Assembly (NCBI GenBank): GCA_951230915.1
Contig: OX579642.1
Span: 12,028,001-12,092,000, forward strand
From: Antitrichia curtipendula
Taxonomy: Eukaryota; Streptophyta; Bryopsida; Hypnales; Leucodontaceae
Length of the DNA stretch: 64,000 nt
Direction: 5' to 3'
The notes under the pieces were generated by a model. That model was not told where the DNA came from. It made no database searches and saw only the letters and a list, made by a program, of their open reading frames with translations. The position numbers and the translations under genes were made by a program. Position 1 is the stretch's first letter. Every line of letters starts with the position of its first letter. Below, piece after piece: positions 1-11,867 of the stretch.

Positions 1-3000
1 AGAACCAGCAGCACGGCAATCCGTCGGGTGTGGCGCAAAATCAACAGCAGGTGACCTCATCATCGGGGGTGCAGCATCCGGTGCGAGCGAACGGCTTGAA
101 TGGGCACGTGAAGGCAGAGAGCGCGGGCGACGACGAAGAGTTGCGCAGCAATGGCAGCAACAGCAGCATGCGGGAGCTGGAGGACCTGCTCACGAAGCTG
201 AATCCGCTGGCCAAGGAGTTCGTGCCTCCTTCGCTCACGGACGCCACCACGACGTCGTCCGGGCCGTCGTCCAAGGGGCAGACGCGCAAGGTAGGGCGTG
301 ACCTCCCGAGTAATCGTGGATTAGGCGTGCAATTAGGGAGGGGATTAGGACGCATGCGGGGAGTGGGGGTGGGGATTAATCTTGGGCCTCTTCTGGCATG
401 GCTCGTGTTGGGGATGTTGGTGATCTCGTTGGGAGTGGGCGTTGTCTGATCCGCGGTGTGTGTGGCCATGTGTTGGAAGAAGAATGGCTACAACCAGGGC
501 AACAAGCGGCGAGTGAACAGTCGTACGAGTCGTGCGCAGCGCGAGGACAGCATCCGCAGGACTGTTTACGTGTCGGACATCGACCAGCAGGTACGGATCT
601 CGCTCGCTTTGGGGTCGCTCGCCCGCTCGCGATTCGGCCGATCGCGAGGCGTTGTTGTTGTTGCTTTAGGGTGGCCACGGGTCTCCAATTGCTAGATCCA
701 ATCCAATTGGGGTGAACATTGCGTTGGAGGGTTCAAGAAAACGCAATGCCGCCAGGGTTTGGTCACCGTACGGAGGGTGCGCGACGTGTCTGTTCGCGTG
801 ATCTCGTTAATTAGTGTTTCTCCTTCGTTTTATTGATCGATTCCAAGATCGCTGCGAGAGGTTATTTATGGATTGGCAGGTTTGGCAGAGGAATTGAAGC
901 TGGGGTGCATAAGAAGGGCAGTTGATTGCCGACATTGTGGAGTGTAGAGGGTGCGCATGTAGCATAGGAGCTTGGTGTCGGCACAGTGGGATAGATCTCA
1001 ATTGGGGCAAGTCCTTAGTTGGCAGGATCCTCGCCGGGTTGCTCTGAGATGATTGTATATTCGATAGTTGGCTGTGCATGAGTTGGTAGCAGGCCCGGCC
1101 TTCTGTTTCGAAGCGGGTTTGGCAGATGGAAGACACTGTAATGTATAGGAATAGTGTAGTGATTTGATTTTGTGCAAGCGACAGCGCTTGATGAGTTTGA
1201 TACAAGCAACTGCAACCCTCGTCCCGGGCCTGTCGTTCTGTTGCATTGTGGACACTGATAACATTATTGAACAGGTATTTTTGGTTGTGGTGTGCTAGGT
1301 CACGGAGGAGCAACTGGCAGCCCTGTTCATCACTTGTGGCCAGGTAAAGCACAGTCGCCTTTGGTACGGGTTCCATTTGGTTACCTTGAAATTGATAATC
1401 CTGAGAAGGCCATTCAGTTCCCGTAGCTATGATGTAATCAGCCGTTCTGGTTTTGGACGTTGTTCTTAAGAAGTGTAGGTGGAAGTGTTAGTTTTTTTAA
1501 CCCATCCTCGGAGTTCGAGGATCCGGAAAGGTGGTATTCTTGAATGAATGGGTCGGGCACACAAATTAGGTCGTAGAGGTGTAGGGGGTGTTTGTGAGGA
1601 CTGTTTGTGAGGACTGCAAATTGTAGGCTGTGTGAAGAAGGATTCCAGGTGTTGGGTTCACAGCCATGCATTTTCCAACTCGGGTTTGTGCGAGGGTCAG
1701 GTGGTGGATTGCCGTGTGTGCGGGGATCCGAACTCCGTGCTTCGATTCGCTTTCGTGGAGTTCACGGACGAAGGTATGTATTTTCTAATTTTCGTTCGCC
1801 AGGAGACAAATGTAAAACCTCAAAACTTCATTTCAGTTTCCACGACGAGTAGCTATAACTGTGTCGAGAAGCGTGTTCTTCATGGCACATGTGTTTTGAG
1901 TTCGGTGCCGTGTTGATGCCCAGACGGTGCCCGGGCCGCGTTGAGCCTGGCCGGGACGATGTTGGGATATTATCCGGTGCGAGTGCTTCCATCGAAGACG
2001 GCGATCGTGCCTGTGAACCCGACCTTTCTGCCTCGGGTACGGGATTCCTTCTCTGTGTGGAAGAGTGGGAATGTTGCCATGAATGTGAGCCCCTGAGAGT
2101 AGTATGGAGGATGGTGTCGACAAATCTTATGTTTGAGATGTTTGTGGGAGAGAGATTTGTGAGGTGCTTTGAAAGGGGAGGGAGTGCAACCACTCAACCA
2201 CTCAACCACTCAGGGTGGTGGTCAGTGAAACTGGTCGTGTGGTCCAACAGTGGGTCTGATATGATGCTGGGGATTTTGATGTGCAGTCCGAAGACGAGCG
2301 CGAGATGTGTGCACGCACCATCTACTGTACAAATATTGACAAGAAGGTGAAGTGGAGTGGAACAAGCCTGTGGGTTGTATGCTGCCGGTGGCAAGCTTTG
2401 TTGTTTATTGGAATAGGGAATCATGGATGGATGGTGTGGAAGGTTGGGTAGTGATGGTAGGATGAGCCGCGTTGTGAGTGGTTTCGGTGTTGTTGGGCTG
2501 ATGAGAGTGAGAGTGTGTATTGGCGGGGCCTCTGAGCGAGCAGTGACTTGATGCAGGTGTCGCAGGCCGATGTAAAGCTCTTCTTCGAGTCATTGTGTGG
2601 TGAGGTAAGGCTGCGACATTCTTCAGTGCTGGTTGTGGGGGGTGACGGGGATGCGATAAATGATGGTTTTCATCTATTGGCCACCCGGTTGGGGCCGTTC
2701 GTTGCTTGGGTGCCCCATGTGACGATAATGTGGTGGATGTGTGTTTAGGTCGCCCGTTTGAGACTGTTGGGAGACTATCATCACTCCACTCGCATAGCGT
2801 TTGTGGAGTTTGTGATGGTGAGTTTTGGCGTTCTTGGTTTCTTGATGGGATGCGATGTGGTGCCGGAAGACTGAGAGTGGTTGGCACACAGATTGGCCAG
2901 GGGGTCTTGGTGGGTTCTGGGTCAGTAGTCGTGGTTACTAGGTTCTTGACCAGGATGGACGGAGAGGAATCTTGGGGTTTGGGGTACAGGGTGTAGAACT

Positions 3001-3425
3001 ACGTATGGTGGCAAGTCCTGGACATGGAGCGATTTTGCTTTGTCAGAAGTATTTTTGTGCGTTAGTAGTATGGCAGGTTGTTAGCATGTTTTAGTAGGGA
3101 AGTGCAGAGGCCGTCGTTTGCAAGATGGATTGAGCCAAAGTGGTCTCCCCCTGGGTATGTGGCAGGCGGAGAGCGCAATGGCGGCTTTGAATTGCAGTGG
3201 TGCCATCTTGGGTTCCCTTCCAATCAGGTGGGTGCAGCTTCCTGGTGTCCTTCTCCTGTTTTGAGATGAGACTGAGACTGCAGTCGAGAGTGATGGTGTG
3301 GTCTGTTTGGCGGTAGTGGGCCCCGTTTTGCTGATGCGTTGGTGCCTGGGGTTTCCTCCTGTTGCAGAGTGAGCCCGTCGAAGACTCCAGTGCGTCCGCG
3401 GTCGCCACGGCCCCCTTTGCACTGA
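1..3425 (+). CDS. CID: CID8-13-type PAM2/two-RRM RNA-binding protein, left copy, 5' end outside window
   Basis: Ten-exon gene cut by the window start. Exons read as <1-290, 480-590, 1299-1343, 1701-1773, 1924-2036, 2287-2346, 2557-2604, 2749-2817, 3166-3227 and 3368-3425 (TGA at 3423), all with GT/AG borders and matching phases. Exon 1 carries the PAM2 motif LNPLAKEFVPPSL, which binds the MLLE domain of poly(A)-binding protein. Exon 2 has a basic stretch (NKRRVNSR) and begins RRM1 (RNP2 VYVSDI; RNP1 LRFAFVEF in exon 4). RRM2 has RNP2 IYCTNI and RNP1 RIAFVEF. Known CID8-13 proteins share this order and act in mRNA metabolism. From base 181 the gene matches the right-hand copy, introns included. 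Before 181 the Gln/Ser/Asn-rich leader is a clearly different paralogous sequence. No damage is seen in the visible part. Confidence 0.93.
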
Positions 3426-4045
3426 CGGCCAGCCGGGGAGGCACGAAGGAAGAACCTGTGAGCGGCGTCGCGGTGCGTCCGCGTGAGCGGTAGGGTTTTA
3501 GAATCTGCTGTTTGCGGCGTCCTGACTGACGGCGTCGTGGCGCGGGCGACGGGCCCAGATGTGACTGACTACTCCGTTGGGAGACTGTAGAAGAGTCGGA
3601 AGAGCTGGAGGCAGGAGCCAGCTCGTAGATGGCCGGAGGGCGGCGGTGTGTCTGCCCGTGAAGCTCCTCGCCGTCCTTCGGCCCATCCCTGCCAACACGA
3701 TTATTCATGTGCTTTCCAGAGCTCTACTGCGGCAGAGCCGTTGTCTGCACAGGCACTAGCTTGCCAGCGCCCCGGTTGTTCCCGGGGCCGGGCCCCTACG
3801 CGAGGGAGGCTGGCTGTTCGCTGATGGCTCTCATGACAGGGCTGTGCTCGGACGTCTTAGTGTAGCAAGTGTGAGCAAGCAAGCCACGGAAAGAAGTACC
3901 TTAGAGTCTTCCTACGCGGCCTTGTATTTCCTACTGTTGGTGCGACCACTGACTGGACAGGTGGCCACGGAGGGCCCCGGAGCAGCCAGCGGGGTCCCAC
4001 ATTTGTTCTGAGCAATAGCAGCAGCAGCCTCGTTCCTCACAGTCG
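181..4045 (+). repeat. Left arm of the CID inverted repeat
   Basis: This segment is the reverse complement of 4785-8648. Paired positions sum to 8829 up to about 3883 and to 8830 beyond 3885, because the left arm has one extra C in the CC at 3884-3885. Translations of all frames in both arms, including intronic frames, are identical, so I see no other difference. The arm starts right after the mismatches at 176 and 180 in exon 1 and runs to the last base matched by sequence bordering the gap. Confidence 0.95.
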
Positions 4046-4584
4046 AGAGACCTCTGGCTAGTTCCCACAGCAAATAATGGATTCCTATCCGCCATGCCTA
4101 AGGCTTTATTTTTTAAACTAATTTATCCCCCTCACTCCACTTTTGCAATTCCACCATCTTCTCGTCGCATCCCTTCACGTCTGCTGGGACTGCACGCACT
4201 TGGCAGGCGTGTTTCGGAGCCTCACGCGTCTTTTGTTCTCGTGTTTGTGTTGACGGGACGGTTTTAGCTGTGAGCTTTGAGATTTTCCTTCGGCATTTTC
4301 CTGCATCTAATGTGTCTTCAGTTTCTGCTCAGCATCTTTGTTGATGTTGTTTAATATTCTTGTGTTTTTTCAAATTAACAAACCCGACCTTTTTAATTAA
4401 CTTATTTCTTGGACGATGTTTTCTTTTTTCTAATTTCTGGACCGTACAAAATGACGAATTTGTAGTCGTCCCCAAAATACATTTCGTAAGTAATTACGAT
4501 ACATCCGATTTCCAATACATATAAGATTGTCAAAGACTTGCTTTTGGGGCCGCCAATGTCAATCTGCTGCACTGGACATGAGTC
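4046..4584. other. Unique spacer between convergent CID genes
   Basis: This is 3' flank of the left CID copy with no visible partner on the right side of the gap. GC content falls from about 55% to about 35% across it. I see no gene. It has T-rich stretches such as GGCTTTATTTTTT near 4102 that could belong to a 3' end-processing region. Confidence 0.6.
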
Positions 4585-4784
4585 NNNNNNNNNNNNNNNN
4601 NNNNNNNNNNNNNNNNNNNNNNNNNNNNNNNNNNNNNNNNNNNNNNNNNNNNNNNNNNNNNNNNNNNNNNNNNNNNNNNNNNNNNNNNNNNNNNNNNNNN
4701 NNNNNNNNNNNNNNNNNNNNNNNNNNNNNNNNNNNNNNNNNNNNNNNNNNNNNNNNNNNNNNNNNNNNNNNNNNNNNNNNNNNN
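4585..4784. other. Assembly gap of exactly 200 N
   Basis: Two hundred N. A round number usually marks a scaffold join of unknown real size. It lies at the centre of the inverted repeat, where assemblers commonly fail. Confidence 0.98.
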
Positions 4785-7700
4785 CGACTGTGAGGAACGA
4801 GGCTGCTGCTGCTATTGCTCAGAACAAATGTGGGACCCCGCTGGCTGCTCCGGGGCCCTCCGTGGCCACCTGTCCAGTCAGTGGTCGCACCAACAGTAGG
4901 AAATACAAGGCCGCGTAGGAAGACTCTAAGGTACTTCTTTCCGTGCTTGCTTGCTCACACTTGCTACACTAAGACGTCCGAGCACAGCCCTGTCATGAGA
5001 GCCATCAGCGAACAGCCAGCCTCCCTCGCGTAGGGGCCCGGCCCCGGGAACAACCGGGGCGCTGGCAAGCTAGTGCCTGTGCAGACAACGGCTCTGCCGC
5101 AGTAGAGCTCTGGAAAGCACATGAATAATCGTGTTGGCAGGGATGGGCCGAAGGACGGCGAGGAGCTTCACGGGCAGACACACCGCCGCCCTCCGGCCAT
5201 CTACGAGCTGGCTCCTGCCTCCAGCTCTTCCGACTCTTCTACAGTCTCCCAACGGAGTAGTCAGTCACATCTGGGCCCGTCGCCCGCGCCACGACGCCGT
5301 CAGTCAGGACGCCGCAAACAGCAGATTCTAAAACCCTACCGCTCACGCGGACGCACCGCGACGCCGCTCACAGGTTCTTCCTTCGTGCCTCCCCGGCTGG
5401 CCGTCAGTGCAAAGGGGGCCGTGGCGACCGCGGACGCACTGGAGTCTTCGACGGGCTCACTCTGCAACAGGAGGAAACCCCAGGCACCAACGCATCAGCA
5501 AAACGGGGCCCACTACCGCCAAACAGACCACACCATCACTCTCGACTGCAGTCTCAGTCTCATCTCAAAACAGGAGAAGGACACCAGGAAGCTGCACCCA
5601 CCTGATTGGAAGGGAACCCAAGATGGCACCACTGCAATTCAAAGCCGCCATTGCGCTCTCCGCCTGCCACATACCCAGGGGGAGACCACTTTGGCTCAAT
5701 CCATCTTGCAAACGACGGCCTCTGCACTTCCCTACTAAAACATGCTAACAACCTGCCATACTACTAACGCACAAAAATACTTCTGACAAAGCAAAATCGC
5801 TCCATGTCCAGGACTTGCCACCATACGTAGTTCTACACCCTGTACCCCAAACCCCAAGATTCCTCTCCGTCCATCCTGGTCAAGAACCTAGTAACCACGA
5901 CTACTGACCCAGAACCCACCAAGACCCCCTGGCCAATCTGTGTGCCAACCACTCTCAGTCTTCCGGCACCACATCGCATCCCATCAAGAAACCAAGAACG
6001 CCAAAACTCACCATCACAAACTCCACAAACGCTATGCGAGTGGAGTGATGATAGTCTCCCAACAGTCTCAAACGGGCGACCTAAACACACATCCACCACA
6101 TTATCGTCACATGGGGCACCCAAGCAACGAACGGCCCCAACCGGGTGGCCAATAGATGAAAACCATCATTTATCGCATCCCCGTCACCCCCCACAACCAG
6201 CACTGAAGAATGTCGCAGCCTTACCTCACCACACAATGACTCGAAGAAGAGCTTTACATCGGCCTGCGACACCTGCATCAAGTCACTGCTCGCTCAGAGG
6301 CCCCGCCAATACACACTCTCACTCTCATCAGCCCAACAACACCGAAACCACTCACAACGCGGCTCATCCTACCATCACTACCCAACCTTCCACACCATCC
6401 ATCCATGATTCCCTATTCCAATAAACAACAAAGCTTGCCACCGGCAGCATACAACCCACAGGCTTGTTCCACTCCACTTCACCTTCTTGTCAATATTTGT
6501 ACAGTAGATGGTGCGTGCACACATCTCGCGCTCGTCTTCGGACTGCACATCAAAATCCCCAGCATCATATCAGACCCACTGTTGGACCACACGACCAGTT
6601 TCACTGACCACCACCCTGAGTGGTTGAGTGGTTGAGTGGTTGCACTCCCTCCCCTTTCAAAGCACCTCACAAATCTCTCTCCCACAAACATCTCAAACAT
6701 AAGATTTGTCGACACCATCCTCCATACTACTCTCAGGGGCTCACATTCATGGCAACATTCCCACTCTTCCACACAGAGAAGGAATCCCGTACCCGAGGCA
6801 GAAAGGTCGGGTTCACAGGCACGATCGCCGTCTTCGATGGAAGCACTCGCACCGGATAATATCCCAACATCGTCCCGGCCAGGCTCAACGCGGCCCGGGC
6901 ACCGTCTGGGCATCAACACGGCACCGAACTCAAAACACATGTGCCATGAAGAACACGCTTCTCGACACAGTTATAGCTACTCGTCGTGGAAACTGAAATG
7001 AAGTTTTGAGGTTTTACATTTGTCTCCTGGCGAACGAAAATTAGAAAATACATACCTTCGTCCGTGAACTCCACGAAAGCGAATCGAAGCACGGAGTTCG
7101 GATCCCCGCACACACGGCAATCCACCACCTGACCCTCGCACAAACCCGAGTTGGAAAATGCATGGCTGTGAACCCAACACCTGGAATCCTTCTTCACACA
7201 GCCTACAATTTGCAGTCCTCACAAACAGTCCTCACAAACACCCCCTACACCTCTACGACCTAATTTGTGTGCCCGACCCATTCATTCAAGAATACCACCT
7301 TTCCGGATCCTCGAACTCCGAGGATGGGTTAAAAAAACTAACACTTCCACCTACACTTCTTAAGAACAACGTCCAAAACCAGAACGGCTGATTACATCAT
7401 AGCTACGGGAACTGAATGGCCTTCTCAGGATTATCAATTTCAAGGTAACCAAATGGAACCCGTACCAAAGGCGACTGTGCTTTACCTGGCCACAAGTGAT
7501 GAACAGGGCTGCCAGTTGCTCCTCCGTGACCTAGCACACCACAACCAAAAATACCTGTTCAATAATGTTATCAGTGTCCACAATGCAACAGAACGACAGG
7601 CCCGGGACGAGGGTTGCAGTTGCTTGTATCAAACTCATCAAGCGCTGTCGCTTGCACAAAATCAAATCACTACACTATTCCTATACATTACAGTGTCTTC

Positions 7701-8648
7701 CATCTGCCAAACCCGCTTCGAAACAGAAGGCCGGGCCTGCTACCAACTCATGCACAGCCAACTATCGAATATACAATCATCTCAGAGCAACCCGGCGAGG
7801 ATCCTGCCAACTAAGGACTTGCCCCAATTGAGATCTATCCCACTGTGCCGACACCAAGCTCCTATGCTACATGCGCACCCTCTACACTCCACAATGTCGG
7901 CAATCAACTGCCCTTCTTATGCACCCCAGCTTCAATTCCTCTGCCAAACCTGCCAATCCATAAATAACCTCTCGCAGCGATCTTGGAATCGATCAATAAA
8001 ACGAAGGAGAAACACTAATTAACGAGATCACGCGAACAGACACGTCGCGCACCCTCCGTACGGTGACCAAACCCTGGCGGCATTGCGTTTTCTTGAACCC
8101 TCCAACGCAATGTTCACCCCAATTGGATTGGATCTAGCAATTGGAGACCCGTGGCCACCCTAAAGCAACAACAACAACGCCTCGCGATCGGCCGAATCGC
8201 GAGCGGGCGAGCGACCCCAAAGCGAGCGAGATCCGTACCTGCTGGTCGATGTCCGACACGTAAACAGTCCTGCGGATGCTGTCCTCGCGCTGCGCACGAC
8301 TCGTACGACTGTTCACTCGCCGCTTGTTGCCCTGGTTGTAGCCATTCTTCTTCCAACACATGGCCACACACACCGCGGATCAGACAACGCCCACTCCCAA
8401 CGAGATCACCAACATCCCCAACACGAGCCATGCCAGAAGAGGCCCAAGATTAATCCCCACCCCCACTCCCCGCATGCGTCCTAATCCCCTCCCTAATTGC
8501 ACGCCTAATCCACGATTACTCGGGAGGTCACGCCCTACCTTGCGCGTCTGCCCCTTGGACGACGGCCCGGACGACGTCGTGGTGGCGTCCGTGAGCGAAG
8601 GAGGCACGAACTCCTTGGCCAGCGGATTCAGCTTCGTGAGCAGGTCCT
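4785..8648 (-). repeat. Right arm of the CID inverted repeat
   Basis: Reverse complement of 181-4045, one base shorter. It begins at the first base after the N gap, so the true arm may extend into the gap. It ends in exon 1 of the right-hand CID gene, just downstream of the point where the two paralogs diverge. It includes about 620 bp of 3' flank, nine complete exons and all nine introns. Confidence 0.95.
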
Positions 8649-9006
8649 GCAGGTCCCGCATGCTGTTGTGACTGCCATTGCTGCGGGAGTCCTCGTCGTC
8701 TCCATTCGCATGCCCGTTCGCTCGCACCACCGATGATGATACCACCTGTTGCTGGTGCTGCTGGTGCGAGGGATTAGCCTGGTGCTGAGATTGTTGCCCC
8801 TGCCCTTCGTACTGTTGTTGATGCGCGTGTACTTGCTGCTGCTGCTGCTGCTCAACAACAGGCAAGTGGTGTGGCTGATCACCGTAGAGCTGATCGGCGT
8901 GTCCGTTTTCTTTGGCCTCCATGGCAATCATCGGATAGTTCCGCCCCAATGACAGCTGCGCCATGCCCATGGTCAGCCCTATCCCGGCATTGTCCGTCAC
9001 GGCCAT
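5404..9006 (-). CDS. CID: CID8-13-type PAM2/two-RRM RNA-binding protein, right copy, complete
   Basis: Complete ten-exon gene on the minus strand: 9006-8539, 8349-8239, 7530-7486, 7128-7056, 6905-6793, 6542-6483, 6272-6225, 6080-6012, 5663-5602 and 5461-5404. The CDS totals 1,107 nt, or 368 residues. The ATG at 9006 is chosen because an in-frame TAG lies 12 nt upstream. Residues 1-120 are low-complexity and Gln-rich (QQQQQQ at about 53-58). PAM2 (LNPLAKEFVPPSL) is at about 126-138, the basic stretch at 164-171, RRM1 at about 183-260 (RNP2 VYVSDI, RNP1 LRFAFVEF) and RRM2 at about 279-353 (RNP2 IYCTNI, RNP1 RIAFVEF). A short Pro/Arg tail ends the protein. Length and domain order fit the plant CID8-13 family, which binds poly(A)-binding protein through PAM2 and RNA through the RRMs. 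The gene is convergent with the left copy. Which family member it matches cannot be told without alignment. Confidence 0.95.
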
Positions 9007-9560
9007 TGCCCCTTCCTACCAAGGCACCCCCTGTTTTTCCTTCCCCAACAGTCTTTCGCTTGCTCCAATTCTACGCCCCCGGCTTCGTCACATCTCTCTT
9101 CGAAAACGCACACATGCTCTCTCCCCCGGTGCGGATCCGCCCGAGATCCGGAGCTGCTGGGTCCCCAAGGCCCCAGTTTTATTCCAACCGGGAGTCTCCC
9201 GAAGCGGCAAAAACAAATACAGAGGGAGGGAGTTGCACGTGTGTTGAAGGGAGAAGGGGAGCGAGGCTGTTGGAGAAAAGAGGAGAAGCAGAAGGAGGAG
9301 GAGGAGCAGCAGCGACGACGACGACGACGACGACGGAGACGAGTGCGAGGGGCCTGCACTCAGGCCACCCTCTTGCGTCCTTCTGTCTCTCTCTGGGAGC
9401 TGCCGTAGTTACTTACTAGTAATAACTGGGCCTTGCTGTTACTCAAGGCGTTCACAGGAGACGGGAACCCCGGGGGGAGGGGTTGCCGTGTAGACACTTT
9501 TGTTACCCGGGCGTGGAGTAGGTGGTTTCTGCACATGAACTGAGATTACTCATACTTATT
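9007..9560 (-). promoter_or_regulatory. 5' leader and likely promoter region of right CID gene
   Basis: Sequence upstream of the ATG at 9006 is pyrimidine-rich on the coding strand and contains a (GAC)n/(GTC)n tract at about 9314-9334, typical of a long plant 5' UTR. GC stays high to about 9,500 and then drops. No convincing TATA box or transcription start could be placed, so the limits are an inference. Confidence 0.4.
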
Positions 9561-11679
9561 GCAGTTCCCTGCCCTTTCTGTTCTCATACACGTTCCGTTT
9601 CAGGTTCCCACGAGGGTTCCCAGTTTTGTTCCCTTTTTTGCCCAATTTGTTGTAGGAAACATAACATTGTTCACCTTTTGTGTCCTTGAAAAGAAGACTT
9701 TGACACTGAAATGAGATTAAAGTACATTGTATTTTTGAGGAGAAAACTTGCTTCACTTACAAAAAAAACTATAGTTTAAGAATTCATAGGTATCCAACAA
9801 AGGATGATATATTCTTTTGCAAATCAAAAAGGTCATTAACCCTTAAACGTCGAGGTGGACGTTTTGCGGCCGATGAATGACAAGAGAATCTCCTGTGTAG
9901 GACAAATTAAAGTGCAACTATTCATCCTCCAAATTTTGTGGATTAAAAGAAGATCATGTACAATAGTTTGACTTCCAATGAGTGCTTTTGCATTATTTTA
10001 ATCCAACAATTCACATAGTTTCAAAACAGATGATTTCCACGGTTATGAGCCCTTTGTTCAAGGATTAAATGGGTGTGCAATCTTGTGAAAGGTAGTGATT
10101 TTATAAACCCTTCGAAGAATTGAGGCTTTAGGGCTTTGGAACAATTGGTTTGGTTGATCATGTGGTGAAAAATTTGTAACTTGGACAAGCTAGGGGGTAT
10201 ATTAGTGAAGAATGTTGCTTGTGTTGGTTGAGAAATAAATATAATTAGGTGAAAGAATGTTCTTCTATGATGTAACCAAAAGGTGATTTATTTTACATTC
10301 AAATTTGAATTCTAGGATATTTAAGAGTTGTAGTAATTCTGAAGTACTTAGATTAAAATAAAAAATCACCTTAAAAAAACTATGGTAAATTATTGTTGGA
10401 GCAAAGTTTTCTTTCCAATTGTTTAATGATTTAGATCATGCATTTTTTTTTCTATTTTTTTTTAAATGTATGAATAATACAAATGCTTCAATTTCTTGCA
10501 AAATATTAGAAAGTTGATAGTTTATAATCATTTAAACTCACATGATTTAACTTACAAGGCTTGGAAAAGTTGAATTATTGAGTGTCCTCAGAATAAAAGG
10601 AAATAATAGAAGAGGATTAGCAAGCCTAGAGAGGGACTCTTTTCATCAAGGAAGTTGAATTGAAGATATTTATATTAGGTTCATAAAGTGTAGAAGAAGT
10701 GACATTTAACTTTATGTCTAGTTTAATATAAGTTGATTGATTGGATGATTGCACAAAACACTTGTCCTATTTTTTTATCCCCTTGGCCTCGAAGAGGATG
10801 TTTTTTGCTCATAACTATTGTGTTGTATGATAGTTTTACATGAAATTTGAAATGATGGTACACGTGGTAGTTGTAGGCTTTGAGTAATTTTTTGAACTTA
10901 AAATATATATATAATTTTTAAATAGCCTCCAATTGAATGTCTACCTTGGCCATTTCAAGGGGATTTAGTACTATTTTTGACACAAAGATGTAAATGTGAA
11001 GCTCAAAATTGGAATACAAAGACTTCTATTAAAGTTACACAAGTCCACAAAGAAATGTTTTTAAAATAGTAAATTTTTTGTGACCTTCCACGTATGCTCA
11101 AAGTGCACTACCTCTGCACAAGTGCAAAGAATATAATTTTTTTTCCCAAAGATAAAAATGGTTAAAAAGGAGCATCTTCAAGTTTATAAAAAATATATCT
11201 TTGTTATATTGAATTATTTTGGAATATTTTACAATTTAAAAAAAATCAAACATCAAAGTGTCCATTTTTTTGGTATTTTTCATTATGTTTTTTTGTGCAT
11301 AACTTTTAGAGATAAATTTTTCTAGATCTGAATTTTTAAAGGCATATTATTTTTAATGCTTTACAAATTATCCATATTTTAATTTATGTAGAAATTTTAT
11401 TTCAAATGTCATAGGACTCATTGAAGTAGGTAATTTTGAGCCAAAATTGGCAGTTGTTTCTTGCAATGACCCAATTAGTAGATGGAATTATAGAATAAAA
11501 CTTATTTTCCAACTACAAAGCCTTGGTTTAGCACTAGAACTCTAATTTAGCTTCTCCTAAATAAGGAGTATTGACCTAATCACAATACAAAATGAAATGG
11601 TAACAAGATTTTAGAACTAAAATGGATAATTCAAAGACCTCTAGATGTATTTGATATTTTCTTTTCTAACTAATTCCTT
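9561..11679. other. AT-rich intergenic DNA, no gene
   Basis: All frames are short and interrupted. The only structure recognised is a copy of a dispersed repeat at about 9,835-10,065, listed separately. Confidence 0.7.
9835..10065 (+). repeat. Dispersed repeat, copy related to 49,420-49,645
   Basis: Shares a long series of phrases in the same order with 49,420-49,645: ACTATTCATCCT, TAGTTTGACTTC, AATGAGTGCTTTTG and GATGATTTCCA. The order and spacing show common descent. No coding frame was found. Confidence 0.75.
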
Positions 11680-11867
11680 TACTACATCACAAAGTTCAAT
11701 GCATACCAATATGGTGCATTAAAATACTATCAAGCCAATTTGGTACCAACCTCCATGCTAGGTTTGATACTGAGTTTGTATGGAGGTTGGCAACAAATTA
11801 GCTTGATAGCATTTCAATGCACTATATTGGCACCATATTGGCATGCCTTGACTTTCATGATGTAGGT
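11680..11867. repeat. Imperfect foldback (MITE-like or hairpin)
   Basis: Arms 11680-11756 and 11780-11867 are imperfect reverse complements, sharing for example CCAATATGGTGC, GCTATCAAGC/ACTATCAAGC and CCAACCTCCAT. The loop is about 23 bp. The right arm has a short extra copy of CCAATAT. No clear target duplication was found at the ends. It could be a miniature transposon or a hairpin RNA locus. Confidence 0.75.

Noticed and set aside
807..1376. 189-codon minus-strand frame mirrored at 7453-8022
   Set aside because: Lies over introns and a short exon of the CID genes on the opposite strand; no splice or family support. It appears twice only because of the inverted repeat.
3091..3708. 205-codon frame mirrored at 5121-5738
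   Set aside because: Antisense to the last CID exons and 3' flank; no recognisable domain.
1..9006. Simple fold-back (hairpin) assembly artefact
   Set aside because: The two sides have different but homologous exon 1 leaders, and a 1-bp indel; a pure hairpin would be identical throughout. A consensus-type assembly error remains possible.
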